Of a stretch of DNA of 64,000 bases, positions 51,228 to 59,698 are shown one piece after another. The stretch is from Dokdonella_A sp036518555 (lineage in GTDB: Bacteria; Pseudomonadota; Gammaproteobacteria; Xanthomonadales; Rhodanobacteraceae). The notes under the pieces were generated by a model that was given only the letters and a program-made list of their open reading frames with translations, had not been told where the DNA came from and searched no databases. The position numbers and the translations under genes are program-made. The DNA lies in the NCBI RefSeq assembly GCF_036518555.1, contig NZ_DATDMY010000003.1:7765-71764 (forward strand), given 5' to 3'. Each line of letters begins with the position of its first letter. Position 1 is the stretch's first letter.

Positions 51228-52823
51228 GACCGGTGGGCTCGCCGACGTCTGCGGCGCGCTGCCGAAGGCGCTCGTCGCGGCCGGTGCCGACGTGCGCGTG
51301 ATCATGCCCGCATATCCGTCGACGCTCGATGGCGTGGCCGATCTTCGACTCGAGGTCGAGTTCGGCGAGGTGCTCGGCGCGCATCCGGTGCGCCTCCTGC
51401 GCGCGACCCTGCACGGCTCCGGGATCGTGGTCTGGCTGGTCGACTGCCCGACGCTGTACCAGCGACCCGGCACGCCCTACCTCGATGCGAACGGCGACGA
51501 GTGGCCGGACAACGCGATCCGCTACGGCGTGCTCTGCCACGTCGCGAGCCGCGTCGCGCTCGGCTGCACGGGCAGCGCGTGGACCCCGGACGTCGTGCAT
51601 TGCCATGACTGGCACACGGGTCTCGTGCCGCTCCTGCTTCGGCGCGCGCACGCGCGTCCGCGCAGCGTGTTCACGGTGCACAATGCGGCATTCCAGGGCA
51701 ATTTCCCGTTGGCGACGGCCGCGCTGCTCGAGTTGCCGCGCGACGGCGCCGCGTTCGAGGGTTTCGAGTTCTACGGCCAGCTCTCGTTCCTCAAGTGCGG
51801 CCTCGCCTTCGCCGACAAGGTGACCACGGTCAGCCCCACCTATGCCCGCGAGCTCGCCACGGCGGAATTCGGCTGCGGACTCGAAGGCCTGTTCGCGAGT
51901 CGTGGCGCCGATTTCGTCGGCATCATGAACGGCATCGACACCGAGGTCTGGAATCCGGCCACCGATCCGTTCCTCGTCGACCGCTACTCCGCCGGCGACC
52001 CTTCCGGCAAGTTCGCGTGCAAGGCCGCGCTGCAGGACGAACTCGGCTTGCGCAGGGACGCCGAGGCCCCCGTCGCGATCTTCGCGAGTCGCGTGACGAC
52101 GCAGAAGATGGCGGACGTGCTGCTCGGCAGGTTGCCCGTGCTCATGGAGCGCAACCCCCGCTTGCAGTTCGCAATGCTCGGCCACGGCGACCGCTCGCTC
52201 GAATCCGCCTATGCGGAGTTCGCGCGCGCGCACGCGGGGCGCGCCGCGGTGGACATCGGCTACCGGGAATCGAGCGCGCACCGCCTGCATGCGGGGGCCG
52301 ATTTCCTGCTGCACGGCTCGCGCTTCGAACCGTGCGGACTCGCCCAGCTCTATGCGATGCGCTACGGCGCGATCCGATCGTGCGTCGCGTCGGCGGGCTT
52401 GCCGACAGCGTCGTCGACGCCGGCAGCGGGAGCGGAGGCCGGGCGACCGGTTTCGTGTTCGAAGCGGCGACCGGCGACGCGCTCGAGGACGCCGTGCAGC
52501 GCTGCCTCGATCTGTACGCGACGCGTGGCGAAGCGTGGCGCGCGATGCGCCTGCGCGCGATGGCTTCGGACTTCGGCTGGACGCGATCCGCGCAAGCGTA
52601 CCTCGACCTGTACGCGCAGGCGCTGCAGGCCTGCGCGCCCGTGTCGGACGGCCGCGCGGCGGCGGAGCGGGGCACTCGCGCGCACCTTCGCGACGGCGCC
52701 CGGTCGCTCGTCCACGGCCGCAGCGCTTACGAATGGAGTCGGCGCCTTCCGTCCCCCATCCAACGCGCCAGCGCGCACGCCGGAGGTTCCCATGAAACTC
52801 ACGCTCAGCGTGATCAAGGCTGA
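51223..52823 (+). pseudogene. glgA: glycogen/starch synthase, 5' truncated and frameshifted
   Basis: GlgA homology begins at TKTGGLADVCGALPKALV, about 15 residues inside the normal protein; the preceding sequence is the esterase gene. The body is conserved (HCHDWHTGLVPLLL, VHNAAFQGNF, VSPTYARELATAEFGCGLEGL, NGIDTEVWNPATD, SRVTTQKMADVLL, GSRFEPCGLAQLYAMRYG). At about 52374 (GATCCGATCG) one base is missing and the frame shifts: RRVGGLADSVVDAG and TGFVFEAATGDALED continue in the +1 frame to 52823. Two lesions make it nonfunctional. The FBP aldolase/phosphatase start lies in its tail. Confidence 0.85.
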
Positions 52824-53928
52824 CATCGGTTCGGTCGGCGGCCACATCCGCCCGTCCGCGGCACTGCTCGATCGCGTGCGCGAGCGCATCGAGCGCTGGC
52901 GTGGCCGACTCCTGATCGATGCGCGCGTGAGCGCGACCGGCGACGACATCGCGATCCTCATGACGCACCGGCAGGGCATCGGCGCCGAAGCCATCCATCG
53001 GCTCGCCTGGGACGCGTTCGTCGCCGGCACCGAAACCGCGCGCAAGCAGGGGCTCTACGGCGCCGGCCAGGATCTGCTCAAGGACGCGTTCTCGGGCAAC
53101 GTGCGCGGCATGGGACCGGCCGCCGCCGAGATGGAGATCGAGGAGCGGCCTGCGGAGCCGTTCCTGTTCTTCGCCGCCGACAAGACCGACCCCGGCGCGT
53201 TCAATCTGCCGCTCTACCTCGCGTTCGCCGACCCGATGAACACGCCGGGCTTGCTGCTTTCGCCGGAACTGGCGAAAGGCTTCCGGTTCGTGATCATGGA
53301 CGTCGGACACAGCGAGGGCGACCGCGTGATCGAACTGGAGGCGCCGGCGGACCTTTACGCGATCGCCGCGCTGCTGCGGGACACGGAGCGGTACGTGGTC
53401 GAATCGGTGTACTCGCGCGCGAGCGGCGAGCAGGCGGTCGCGGCGTGCACGACGCGACTGCACAACATCGCGGGCAAGTACACCGGCAAGGACGATCCGG
53501 TGATGCTCGTGCGCGTGCAGAAGGATTTCCCGGCGACCGGCGAAGTCGTGGCTCCGTTCGCGATGGACCCGCTCGTCGCCGGCGGCATGCGCGGCTCGCA
53601 CAACATGCCGCTGATGCCGGTGCCGCTCGAGAGCGGGATCAGCTACTTCGACGGCCCGCCGATCATCACGTGTGCGGCGTACTGCGTGCACGACGGCTCG
53701 CTCACCGAAGCCGAGGACGTGTTCGCCCACCCGTTCTGGCAGCGGGTGCGCCACCATGCGGCCGACAAGGCGATCGAGCTGCGCCGCCAGGGATTTTTCG
53801 GCGCAGCGATGCTGCCGATGAACGAGCTCGAATACACCGGCATCACGAGCATGCTCGCCGCGCTGGAACCGCGCTTTCGCGTGCGCGCGACGGATTCGGC
53901 AGCCGTACCGAAGTCTGCCGCGCACTAG
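52792..53928 (+). CDS. archaeal-type bifunctional FBP aldolase/phosphatase (class V FBPase)
   Basis: 378 aa, PF01950. MKLTLSVIKADIGSVGGHIRPS, VSATGDDIAILMTHRQG, DAFVAGTETARKQGLYGAG, LLKDAFSGNVRGMGP, FFAADKTDPGAFNLPLYLAF, CTTRLHNIAGKYTGKDDPV and FDGPPIITCAAYCVH span the family. These enzymes condense triose phosphates and remove a phosphate from FBP, making the gluconeogenic step irreversible. They are chiefly archaeal and deep-branching bacterial, with scattered low-oxygen-locus copies in proteobacteria. GGAGG lies 6 bp before the ATG. It follows the broken glgA. Confidence 0.93.
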   Translation: MKLTLSVIKADIGSVGGHIRPSAALLDRVRERIERWRGRLLIDARVSATGDDIAILMTHRQGIGAEAIHRLAWDAFVAGTETARKQGLYGAGQDLLKDAFSGNVRGMGPAAAEMEIEERPAEPFLFFAADKTDPGAFNLPLYLAFADPMNTPGLLLSPELAKGFRFVIMDVGHSEGDRVIELEAPADLYAIAALLRDTERYVVESVYSRASGEQAVAACTTRLHNIAGKYTGKDDPVMLVRVQKDFPATGEVVAPFAMDPLVAGGMRGSHNMPLMPVPLESGISYFDGPPIITCAAYCVHDGSLTEAEDVFAHPFWQRVRHHAADKAIELRRQGFFGAAMLPMNELEYTGITSMLAALEPRFRVRATDSAAVPKSAAH

Positions 53929-54022
53929 TCACGCCGGATTCCACGGCTTCGCTGGAGTCCATGCCGGATGCGCGCGCCCACCCGCAGCACCGTCGCCGCC
54001 GCGGAACCGCGGGCGCGCAGCA

Positions 54023-54691
54023 TCACGATTCGGCCCGGACCTCGTCCGCGCGCTTGTCCCCGGTGATCATCGCCCGCACGAGGTTCTCCCGGTGCGCGAC
54101 GCTCGCGACGATGACGCCGGCGATGTGCAGCGCGACGAGCACGAGCACGATGTTCGCGAGGATCTCGTGGAGTTCCTCCATCGAACTTTCGCGGTGTTCG
54201 CCGGTTGCGCTCGCCGGGGCGGGCCGCGCACGGTCCTCGTCGTCGTCGCCGTCGCGGTGCTCCGCCATCGCCGACGCCGATGTGCCGCCGAAGAAGGGCG
54301 CCAGCGGACCCTGGTTCTCTTCCGTCGCGAGCGTCACCAGGCCGGTCAGCACCGTTGCGGTGAGCGCCGCCAGCAGCAGGTAGACCATCCAGGCACCCGC
54401 CGGGCTGTGGCCGAGATGGCGTTTCGATCGGCCGCGCACGAGGTTGCCGAGGTAGGCCAGGGCGCGGAATGGGCCGAACGCGAAGTCGCTGAAGCGCGCG
54501 TGCCGGGAGCCGATGAAGCCCCAGATCACGCGCAGGACGATCAGCCCGCCGACGAAATATCCGGCCCAGACGTGCACCGACAGCGTGGCATCTTCGGGTT
54601 CGGTGAAATACGCGACGAAGAAGGCGATCACGAGCGACCAATGGAACAGTCGAACGAATCCGTCCCAGACCCTGACCTCAAGCACCGACAT
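54023..54691 (-). CDS. cytochrome b561-type membrane protein
   Basis: 222 aa from the ATG at 54691, which has GAGG 8 bp before it; upstream ATGs at 54697 and 54721 are also in frame (the latter overlaps the peroxidase stop). Four helices with haem-ligand His: WDGFVRLFHWSLVIAFFVAY, LSVHVWAGYFVGGLIVLRV, HSPAGAWMVYLLLAAL and LHEILANIVLVLVALHIAGV. An Asp/Glu/Arg-rich loop lies between helices 3 and 4. It probably carries quinol electrons to the periplasmic cytochrome c peroxidase just upstream. Confidence 0.9.
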   Translation of the reverse strand: MSVLEVRVWDGFVRLFHWSLVIAFFVAYFTEPEDATLSVHVWAGYFVGGLIVLRVIWGFIGSRHARFSDFAFGPFRALAYLGNLVRGRSKRHLGHSPAGAWMVYLLLAALTATVLTGLVTLATEENQGPLAPFFGGTSASAMAEHRDGDDDEDRARPAPASATGEHRESSMEELHEILANIVLVLVALHIAGVIVASVAHRENLVRAMITGDKRADEVRAES

Positions 54692-54720
54692 GGGCATCAC
54701 CTCGTTGGGAACCTCGTGCA

Positions 54721-55761
54721 TCACTCGAGCATGTCGCCCGGCGTCGGCGGCAGGCGCGGCATCGTCTGCTGCGGGAACTCGCCGCTCAAGGCGTCGAGGA
54801 ACGCGACGATGTCCGCGACGTCGGCGTCCGTCGGCGACTTGTCCAACTGCGTCTTCGCCATCACGCGCACGGCCTCGGGCAGGGACTTGACCAGGCCGTT
54901 GTGGAAGTACGGCGCGGTGAAGGCGAGATTGCGCAGGGTCGGCACGCGCCAGAGGTTCTGGTCCTCGCTCTTGCCCGTCTGCACGGCCTTGCCGCCGTCG
55001 TCGAGCAGGTGGTAGCGCGCGACATAGGGATTGTCGAGATACGTCGGGAACTTCATGAAGAATCCGGTGCCCGGCGGGAGGGCGGGGCCGCTGAAGTTCG
55101 CGCCGGAGTGACACGCCGTACAGCCGATCGAGGCGAAGGCCTGCATCCCGCGTTGCTGCTGCGCGGTCAGCGCGGCCTTGTCGCCCTTGACGAAGCGGTC
55201 GTACGGGCTGTTCGGCGTGATCAGCGTGCGTTCGTACGCGGCAATCGCCTTCGCGATCGAGTCCTCGTCGATCTTCACCCCCTTGCCGAACGCACGCTCG
55301 AAGGCGGGCGCGTACCCGGAGATCCGCCGGATACGGTCGACGGCGAGATCGAGTTTCGGCATGCCCATCTCGATCGGGTTCACGATCGGTCCCTTCGCCT
55401 GCGCCTCGAGACTCGGTGCACGGCCGTCCCAGAACTGCACGGAATGGAACGCCGCGTTCCATACCGTCGGCGAGTTGCGGCCGCCGAGCTGGCCGTGCAC
55501 GCCGATCGAGGTCGGCCGATGATCGTCGCCGCCTTCCATCACGTTGTGGCACGAGAAGCACGACACCGTGCCGGTCGACGACAGGCGCGGATCGAAGTAC
55601 AGCATCTTGCCGAGCTCGATCTTCGCCGGCGTCGTCGGATTGTCCGCGGGCGCCGGTGCTTGGTTCGGCAATGCCTGCCAGTCGGCAGCCGTCGCGCCGG
55701 TCGGCGCGAGCGATGCGATGAGCGCGAGCGCGACGAGCAGCCAATGCGTGGGCGAAGTCAT
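54721..55761 (-). CDS. diheme cytochrome c peroxidase
   Basis: 346 aa. Signal peptide (WLLVALALIASLAPTGATA). Haem motifs CFSCH and CTACH in two domains, with FDPRLSSTGTVSC, GGRNSPTVWNAAF, GFFMKFPTY and PTLRNLAFTAPYFHNG as MauG/CcpA signatures. It reduces periplasmic H2O2 with cytochrome c electrons. GAGGAG before the ATG at 55761. An exact FNR-like box is centred 79.5 bp upstream; ccp genes are classic FNR/Anr targets. Confidence 0.94.
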   Translation of the reverse strand: MTSPTHWLLVALALIASLAPTGATAADWQALPNQAPAPADNPTTPAKIELGKMLYFDPRLSSTGTVSCFSCHNVMEGGDDHRPTSIGVHGQLGGRNSPTVWNAAFHSVQFWDGRAPSLEAQAKGPIVNPIEMGMPKLDLAVDRIRRISGYAPAFERAFGKGVKIDEDSIAKAIAAYERTLITPNSPYDRFVKGDKAALTAQQQRGMQAFASIGCTACHSGANFSGPALPPGTGFFMKFPTYLDNPYVARYHLLDDGGKAVQTGKSEDQNLWRVPTLRNLAFTAPYFHNGLVKSLPEAVRVMAKTQLDKSPTDADVADIVAFLDALSGEFPQQTMPRLPPTPGDMLE

Positions 55762-55833
55762 GATCGATCTCCTCTGGGACGCCGTAGGTACGACCACCGC
55801 AGCGGAATTCTCGCCCTGACGACGCGGGGCCAA

Positions 55834-55847
55834 TTGATGTCGATCAA
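55834..55847. promoter_or_regulatory. FNR-like box upstream of cytochrome c peroxidase
   Basis: TTGATGTCGATCAA, an exact palindrome, centred 79.5 bp before the peroxidase ATG and 87 bp from the divergent AI-2E-family gene. Confidence 0.75.
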
Positions 55848-55927
55848 TTGGGCATGGCACGCCGGCCGGCTACGATCCGCGCGGAGGTCGTCGAGACGCG
55901 ATGCGACCCGTGTAATCCGCGCCCGCC

Positions 55928-57022
55928 ATGCCGATGGGTCCGACCATGCAGTCCCCGCTGCCGCCAAGCCGGATCATCCTGCGCACGACGTTCGCCTTGC
56001 TGCTCGTGTACGGTTGCTGGCTCGTGCTGGCACCGTTCGCACCGGCGATCTTCTTCGCGATCGCGATCGTCGTCTCCACCTGGCCCGTGCACGCGTGGCT
56101 GCTGTCGCGGATAGGGCAACGGCGCACGATCGGCAGCCTCCTGTCCTGCAGCCTCGTCGCGATCGCGGTCATCGTCCCGATCGGGATGCTGTTCGTCGCG
56201 TTCCGCGACGCTGCCGCATGGCTGCTCGCATGGTTGGACGAGTGGAATGCAGGTTCACACGCGCGCTGGCCGGCCTGGCTGCAGGCCATTCCCTGGATCG
56301 GCGGCCACCTCGAGTCGTGGGGCAATGCTTCCTCCGCCGGCCTCGCCGCGTGGGTGACGTCGTTCGGCGACGGGACACGCAGGATCCTCGTGGCAACCGT
56401 GAGGGCGTTCGGGAGCGGGATCGGGCAGATCGCGCTGGCCGCGCTGCTCCTGTTCGCATTGTACAAGGACGGAGATCGCGTCGGCCGGCGACTCGCCGCG
56501 TTCGTCGCCGACGTCGGCGGCGAGTGGGGGCGCGAATCCCTGCAGACCGTGCACCGCACGATCGTCGCCGTGATGCTCGGCGTGCTCGGTACCGCGTTGG
56601 CGCAGGCGGTCGTCGCAATCGGCGGCTTCGCGCTCGCGGGCGTGCCCAATGCCTTCCTTCTCGGCGCACTCACGTTCGTGCTTTCGATGGCACCGGTCGG
56701 TCCACCCCTCGTCTGGGGCGGCGCCGCGCTCTGGCTGATGCGGGAAGGACAGCCAGGGTGGTCGATCTTCATGTTGGCCTACGGCGTGCTCGGGATCAGC
56801 CTCATCGACAACGTCATCAAGCCGCTGCTGATCAGCCGATCGAGCCGGCTTCCATTCGCGATGACCCTCATGGGCGTCGTCGGCGGAATGCTCGCGTTCG
56901 GGGTCGCGGGCATCTTCATCGGACCCGCGCTGCTCGCGGTCGCGATCGATCTCGGCCGGCAGTGGGCGCACGCGGGGGGCGACGTCACCGCGGATTCGCC
57001 TCCACGCGAGCCCCTTCGCTGA
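55928..57022 (+). CDS. AI-2E family transporter (PerM/YdiK-like)
   Basis: 364 aa, seven or eight helices. LRTTFALLLVYGCWLVLAPF at the start, RTIVAVMLGVLGTALAQAVVAIGG, and the family end GVLGISLIDNVIKPLLISR and GIFIGPALLAVAIDL. Members export autoinducer-2 or act as ion/proton antiporters, and substrate cannot be told. An in-frame ATG at 55946 would shorten it. It converges on the HlyD-like gene with a 38 bp overlap of coding ends, so no terminator separates them. Confidence 0.88.
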   Translation: MPMGPTMQSPLPPSRIILRTTFALLLVYGCWLVLAPFAPAIFFAIAIVVSTWPVHAWLLSRIGQRRTIGSLLSCSLVAIAVIVPIGMLFVAFRDAAAWLLAWLDEWNAGSHARWPAWLQAIPWIGGHLESWGNASSAGLAAWVTSFGDGTRRILVATVRAFGSGIGQIALAALLLFALYKDGDRVGRRLAAFVADVGGEWGRESLQTVHRTIVAVMLGVLGTALAQAVVAIGGFALAGVPNAFLLGALTFVLSMAPVGPPLVWGGAALWLMREGQPGWSIFMLAYGVLGISLIDNVIKPLLISRSSRLPFAMTLMGVVGGMLAFGVAGIFIGPALLAVAIDLGRQWAHAGGDVTADSPPREPLR

Positions 57023-58190
57023 GGTTCGAGCCCGGATACACGACGACGAGCTCGCCTTCCCGCAGGCCGCTTCCGACCAGCGCATCCTGCGACCCTCGCG
57101 CTTCCAACTCCACCGCGCGTTTGCGCGCCCGGCCGTCGGTCGCGACGAACGTCGTCCATTGCGATCCTTCCCGGAACAGGGCGCTGACGGGTACCGTCAG
57201 CACGCCCTTGCGCTCGTCGACGATGATGCGGGCATCCACCCGGTAGCCGTCGCCGACCGCGCGCCATCGCTCGCCGACGGACGTGGGATCGATCACGACG
57301 TTGACGCGCTGCTCCTCGACGCCCAGCGCCGAAATCTTCGTGAACGCCGACGGCTCGACGCGTCGGACCCGACCTTCCGCCGTGCCGTCCTCGCCCCAGT
57401 GCTCGAACTGCACGCGGTCGCCCGGCTGGATCGACACCGCGTCGGAACTCAGGACATCCACGATCACCTCGAGATCGGCGGGATCGCCGAGCTCGAGCAA
57501 CGGCGTACCCGTGAGTACGCCACGCTCGCTTTCCTGCAGCACGCGGAGCACGACGCCGGCAGCGGGCGCCTTGACCGGCCAGGGCTTCGCCGCCGCGCCC
57601 TTCGCGCCCGACATCGCCTGCGACAGCGCGGCGCGCGCCGCGTCGAGTGCATGGGACGCCGCATGACGCGCCTCGCGCGCCGCCTCGAGTTCCTTTTCGC
57701 GAGCGCTCAGCAGCAAGGTCGCGCTGTCGCGTTCGGCGGCGGTGACGAAGCCCTTCGCGGCGAGGTTGCCGATGCGGGTCGCGTCCGCGCGGGCCAGATC
57801 GACCGCCGCCTCCGCGCGTCCGATGTTCGCCGCGGCACTGAGGACCTCGGCGTCGGCCGCTTCCAGGCGTGCGGTCAGTTCCCGTTCGGTGCGCGCATCG
57901 AGCAAGGCCGGAATCGCGGGCACGATGTTCGCGAGTACGTCGCCGGGAGCGACGCGATCGCCTTCCCTGAGAACGATGCGTTCCAGCGTCCCGGCAAGCG
58001 GGGACGAAATCGTGAATCGGTTGCGCACGCGCGTCTTGCCGTCCTCTTCGACGGTGCGCTGGAACGTACCGCGCGCGACGCGCGCGGTGTCGACCCGGAC
58101 GGCCGCGAGCATGAATGCCCAGGCCAGCAGGCCGGCCGCAGCGGCGACGAACGCGCCGGCGATGGCGAGGCGCTTCAGGGACATGCTCAT
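56985..58190 (-). CDS. HlyD-type periplasmic adaptor of an ABC exporter
   Basis: 401 aa. N-terminal helix (RLAIAGAFVAAAAGLLAWAFML), barrel-sandwich FTISSPLAGTLERIVLREGD, coiled-coil hairpin (AAREARHAASHALDAARAAL), second half WPVKAPAAGVVLRVLQESER, beta-barrel DRVQFEHWGEDGTA and membrane-proximal tail. The ATG overlaps the permease stop (58187-58190). The ABC ATP-binding subunit expected with these two genes is absent, and the permease is half length, so this may be a stranded remnant even though its own frame is intact. Confidence 0.85.
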   Translation of the reverse strand: MSMSLKRLAIAGAFVAAAAGLLAWAFMLAAVRVDTARVARGTFQRTVEEDGKTRVRNRFTISSPLAGTLERIVLREGDRVAPGDVLANIVPAIPALLDARTERELTARLEAADAEVLSAAANIGRAEAAVDLARADATRIGNLAAKGFVTAAERDSATLLLSAREKELEAAREARHAASHALDAARAALSQAMSGAKGAAAKPWPVKAPAAGVVLRVLQESERGVLTGTPLLELGDPADLEVIVDVLSSDAVSIQPGDRVQFEHWGEDGTAEGRVRRVEPSAFTKISALGVEEQRVNVVIDPTSVGERWRAVGDGYRVDARIIVDERKGVLTVPVSALFREGSQWTTFVATDGRARKRAVELEARGSQDALVGSGLREGELVVVYPGSNLSEGARVEANPR

Positions 58191-59593
58191 TCCCTCGTCT
58201 TCAGTACGCCCACGAGATCGAGTCGCTCGACGCGCCGTCGCACGATCGACGCGCTCGCGACACCGGCCGCGACGACCGCGACGGCCGCGAACGCGTACGT
58301 GCGCGCCGACACGATCACGGGGATTTCGATCAGATCGGAATGGGTCAGCTGGACCACGAGCCAGGACAGACCGTAGCCGAGCGTGCAGCCCACGGGAAGG
58401 GCGAGTGCAAGCTCGATCGCGAGTTCCCACAGCAGCAATCCCGACACCTCCATGCTCGTGAAGCCGAGCACGCGCAGGCTCGCGAGTTCCCACGCGCGTT
58501 CGGCCAGCGCGATGCGCGCGCTGTTGTAGACGACGCCGAGGGCGATGACGAGCGCGAATGCGGTGAGGATTCCCGTGAACACGAGCACGTTACGCGCCAT
58601 GGTTGCGCGGAAGTTGTCGAGCATGGAGCGCTTGCTCGCTGCCGTAGCCACCCGCGGCAAGCCCCTCAAGGCGGCGAAGAACGCGTCCGCACGGGCCCGG
58701 TCGACGCTGACCGAGGCGAGGTTGGACGAATCGCCCTCGCGCAGGAGGCGGTTCAATGCGCCGACGTTCATGTAGGCGGACATGCCGATGGGGTCCTGCA
58801 CGGTGCCGGCCACCTGGACCTGGCGCATCGCGCGATCGCCCTCGAGCAGCTCGACGACGACCTTCTCGCCGACGCGCACGCCGAGCCGGCGCGCCAGTCG
58901 CTGCGTCATGAGCAACCCTTCCGACGGGAGCGCAACGATGCGCAGGTCCGCGTCGAGAAGCCGTCGCAACTCGCCGCGTTCGGGAATCCCCTGCAGCGCC
59001 GTGCGGTAGGATCGATGCCCGACCACGAGGCGCACCGCGGCCGAGCGGGCGGCCTCGACGCGCAGGGCGCCGGGCAGCGCCGCGATCTCGTGGCGCATCC
59101 TCGACGCGGCAGGCTCGACCAGCGTCACCTCGACGTCGGCGCGCTGCGCCATGTCGAACTGCACCGCGATCATGTAGTCGAGCGCATCGCGCCAGAACAT
59201 CCCGACCACGACGATCGCGAGCGCCGCGGCGATGCCGAGCACGGTGGACAGCGCTCGCAGCGGCCGGCGTTCGAGCTGGCGCAGCACCATGCTCATCGCC
59301 GGCGGCAGACGGTTGCGCAATCCGATGCGTTCGAGCAGCAGCGGCCGGAACCGGGCAGGGGACGCGGGCCGCATCGCTTCCGCGGGCGAGAGGCTCACGG
59401 CGCTGCGCACGGCGAGCCTCGCCGCGCCGATCGCGGCGGCTGCAGCCGCGCCGATCGCCAGCACGATCACCCAGCCTTCCAGTCGCGCGCGATGATCCGG
59501 GAAGCGGAAGTACTCCATGTTGCCGCTCGCGTTGCCCGTCCAGGCCGTCGGCGCCGGAAGCTCGAGCGTGCGTGCCCGATGCGCGCTTCGCAA
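58187..59593 (-). pseudogene. FtsX/MacB-like ABC permease, N-terminal half missing
   Basis: The frame encodes about 443 residues from MEYFRFPDHRARLEGW (59518), plus 25 doubtful ones upstream. What is seen is the end of the first FtsX unit (a final helix then SLSPAEAMRPASPARFRPLLLE) and the complete second FtsX domain (SMVLRQLERRPLRALSTVLG, NVLVFTGILTAFALVIALG, ALAERAWELASLRVLGFT, VGVLKTRE). Full permeases of this form are near 780-800 aa. The missing half would lie where the intergenic region and exopolysaccharide locus now begin, making this a truncation at the right edge of the island. Confidence 0.7.
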
Positions 59594-59698
59594 TAGGTAG
59601 TATCACGGGTTGCGTGTCGCGCAATGGAAGGAGTATACGTTGTTCCGTTATCCAAGGTGCGCGTCCTCCGTGACGTTCGCCTGCGGCGGGAGCGGCTC

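Noticed and set aside
51228..51473. Extension of the esterase frame to an ATG at 51473
   Set aside because: The added residues are antisense of glgA and unlike the family; treated as a truncated gene instead.
48919..53925. A 1668-codon minus-strand open frame
   Set aside because: It runs antisense to glgA and the FBP aldolase/phosphatase and out of frame with the dehydrogenase and esterase genes; no family signal.
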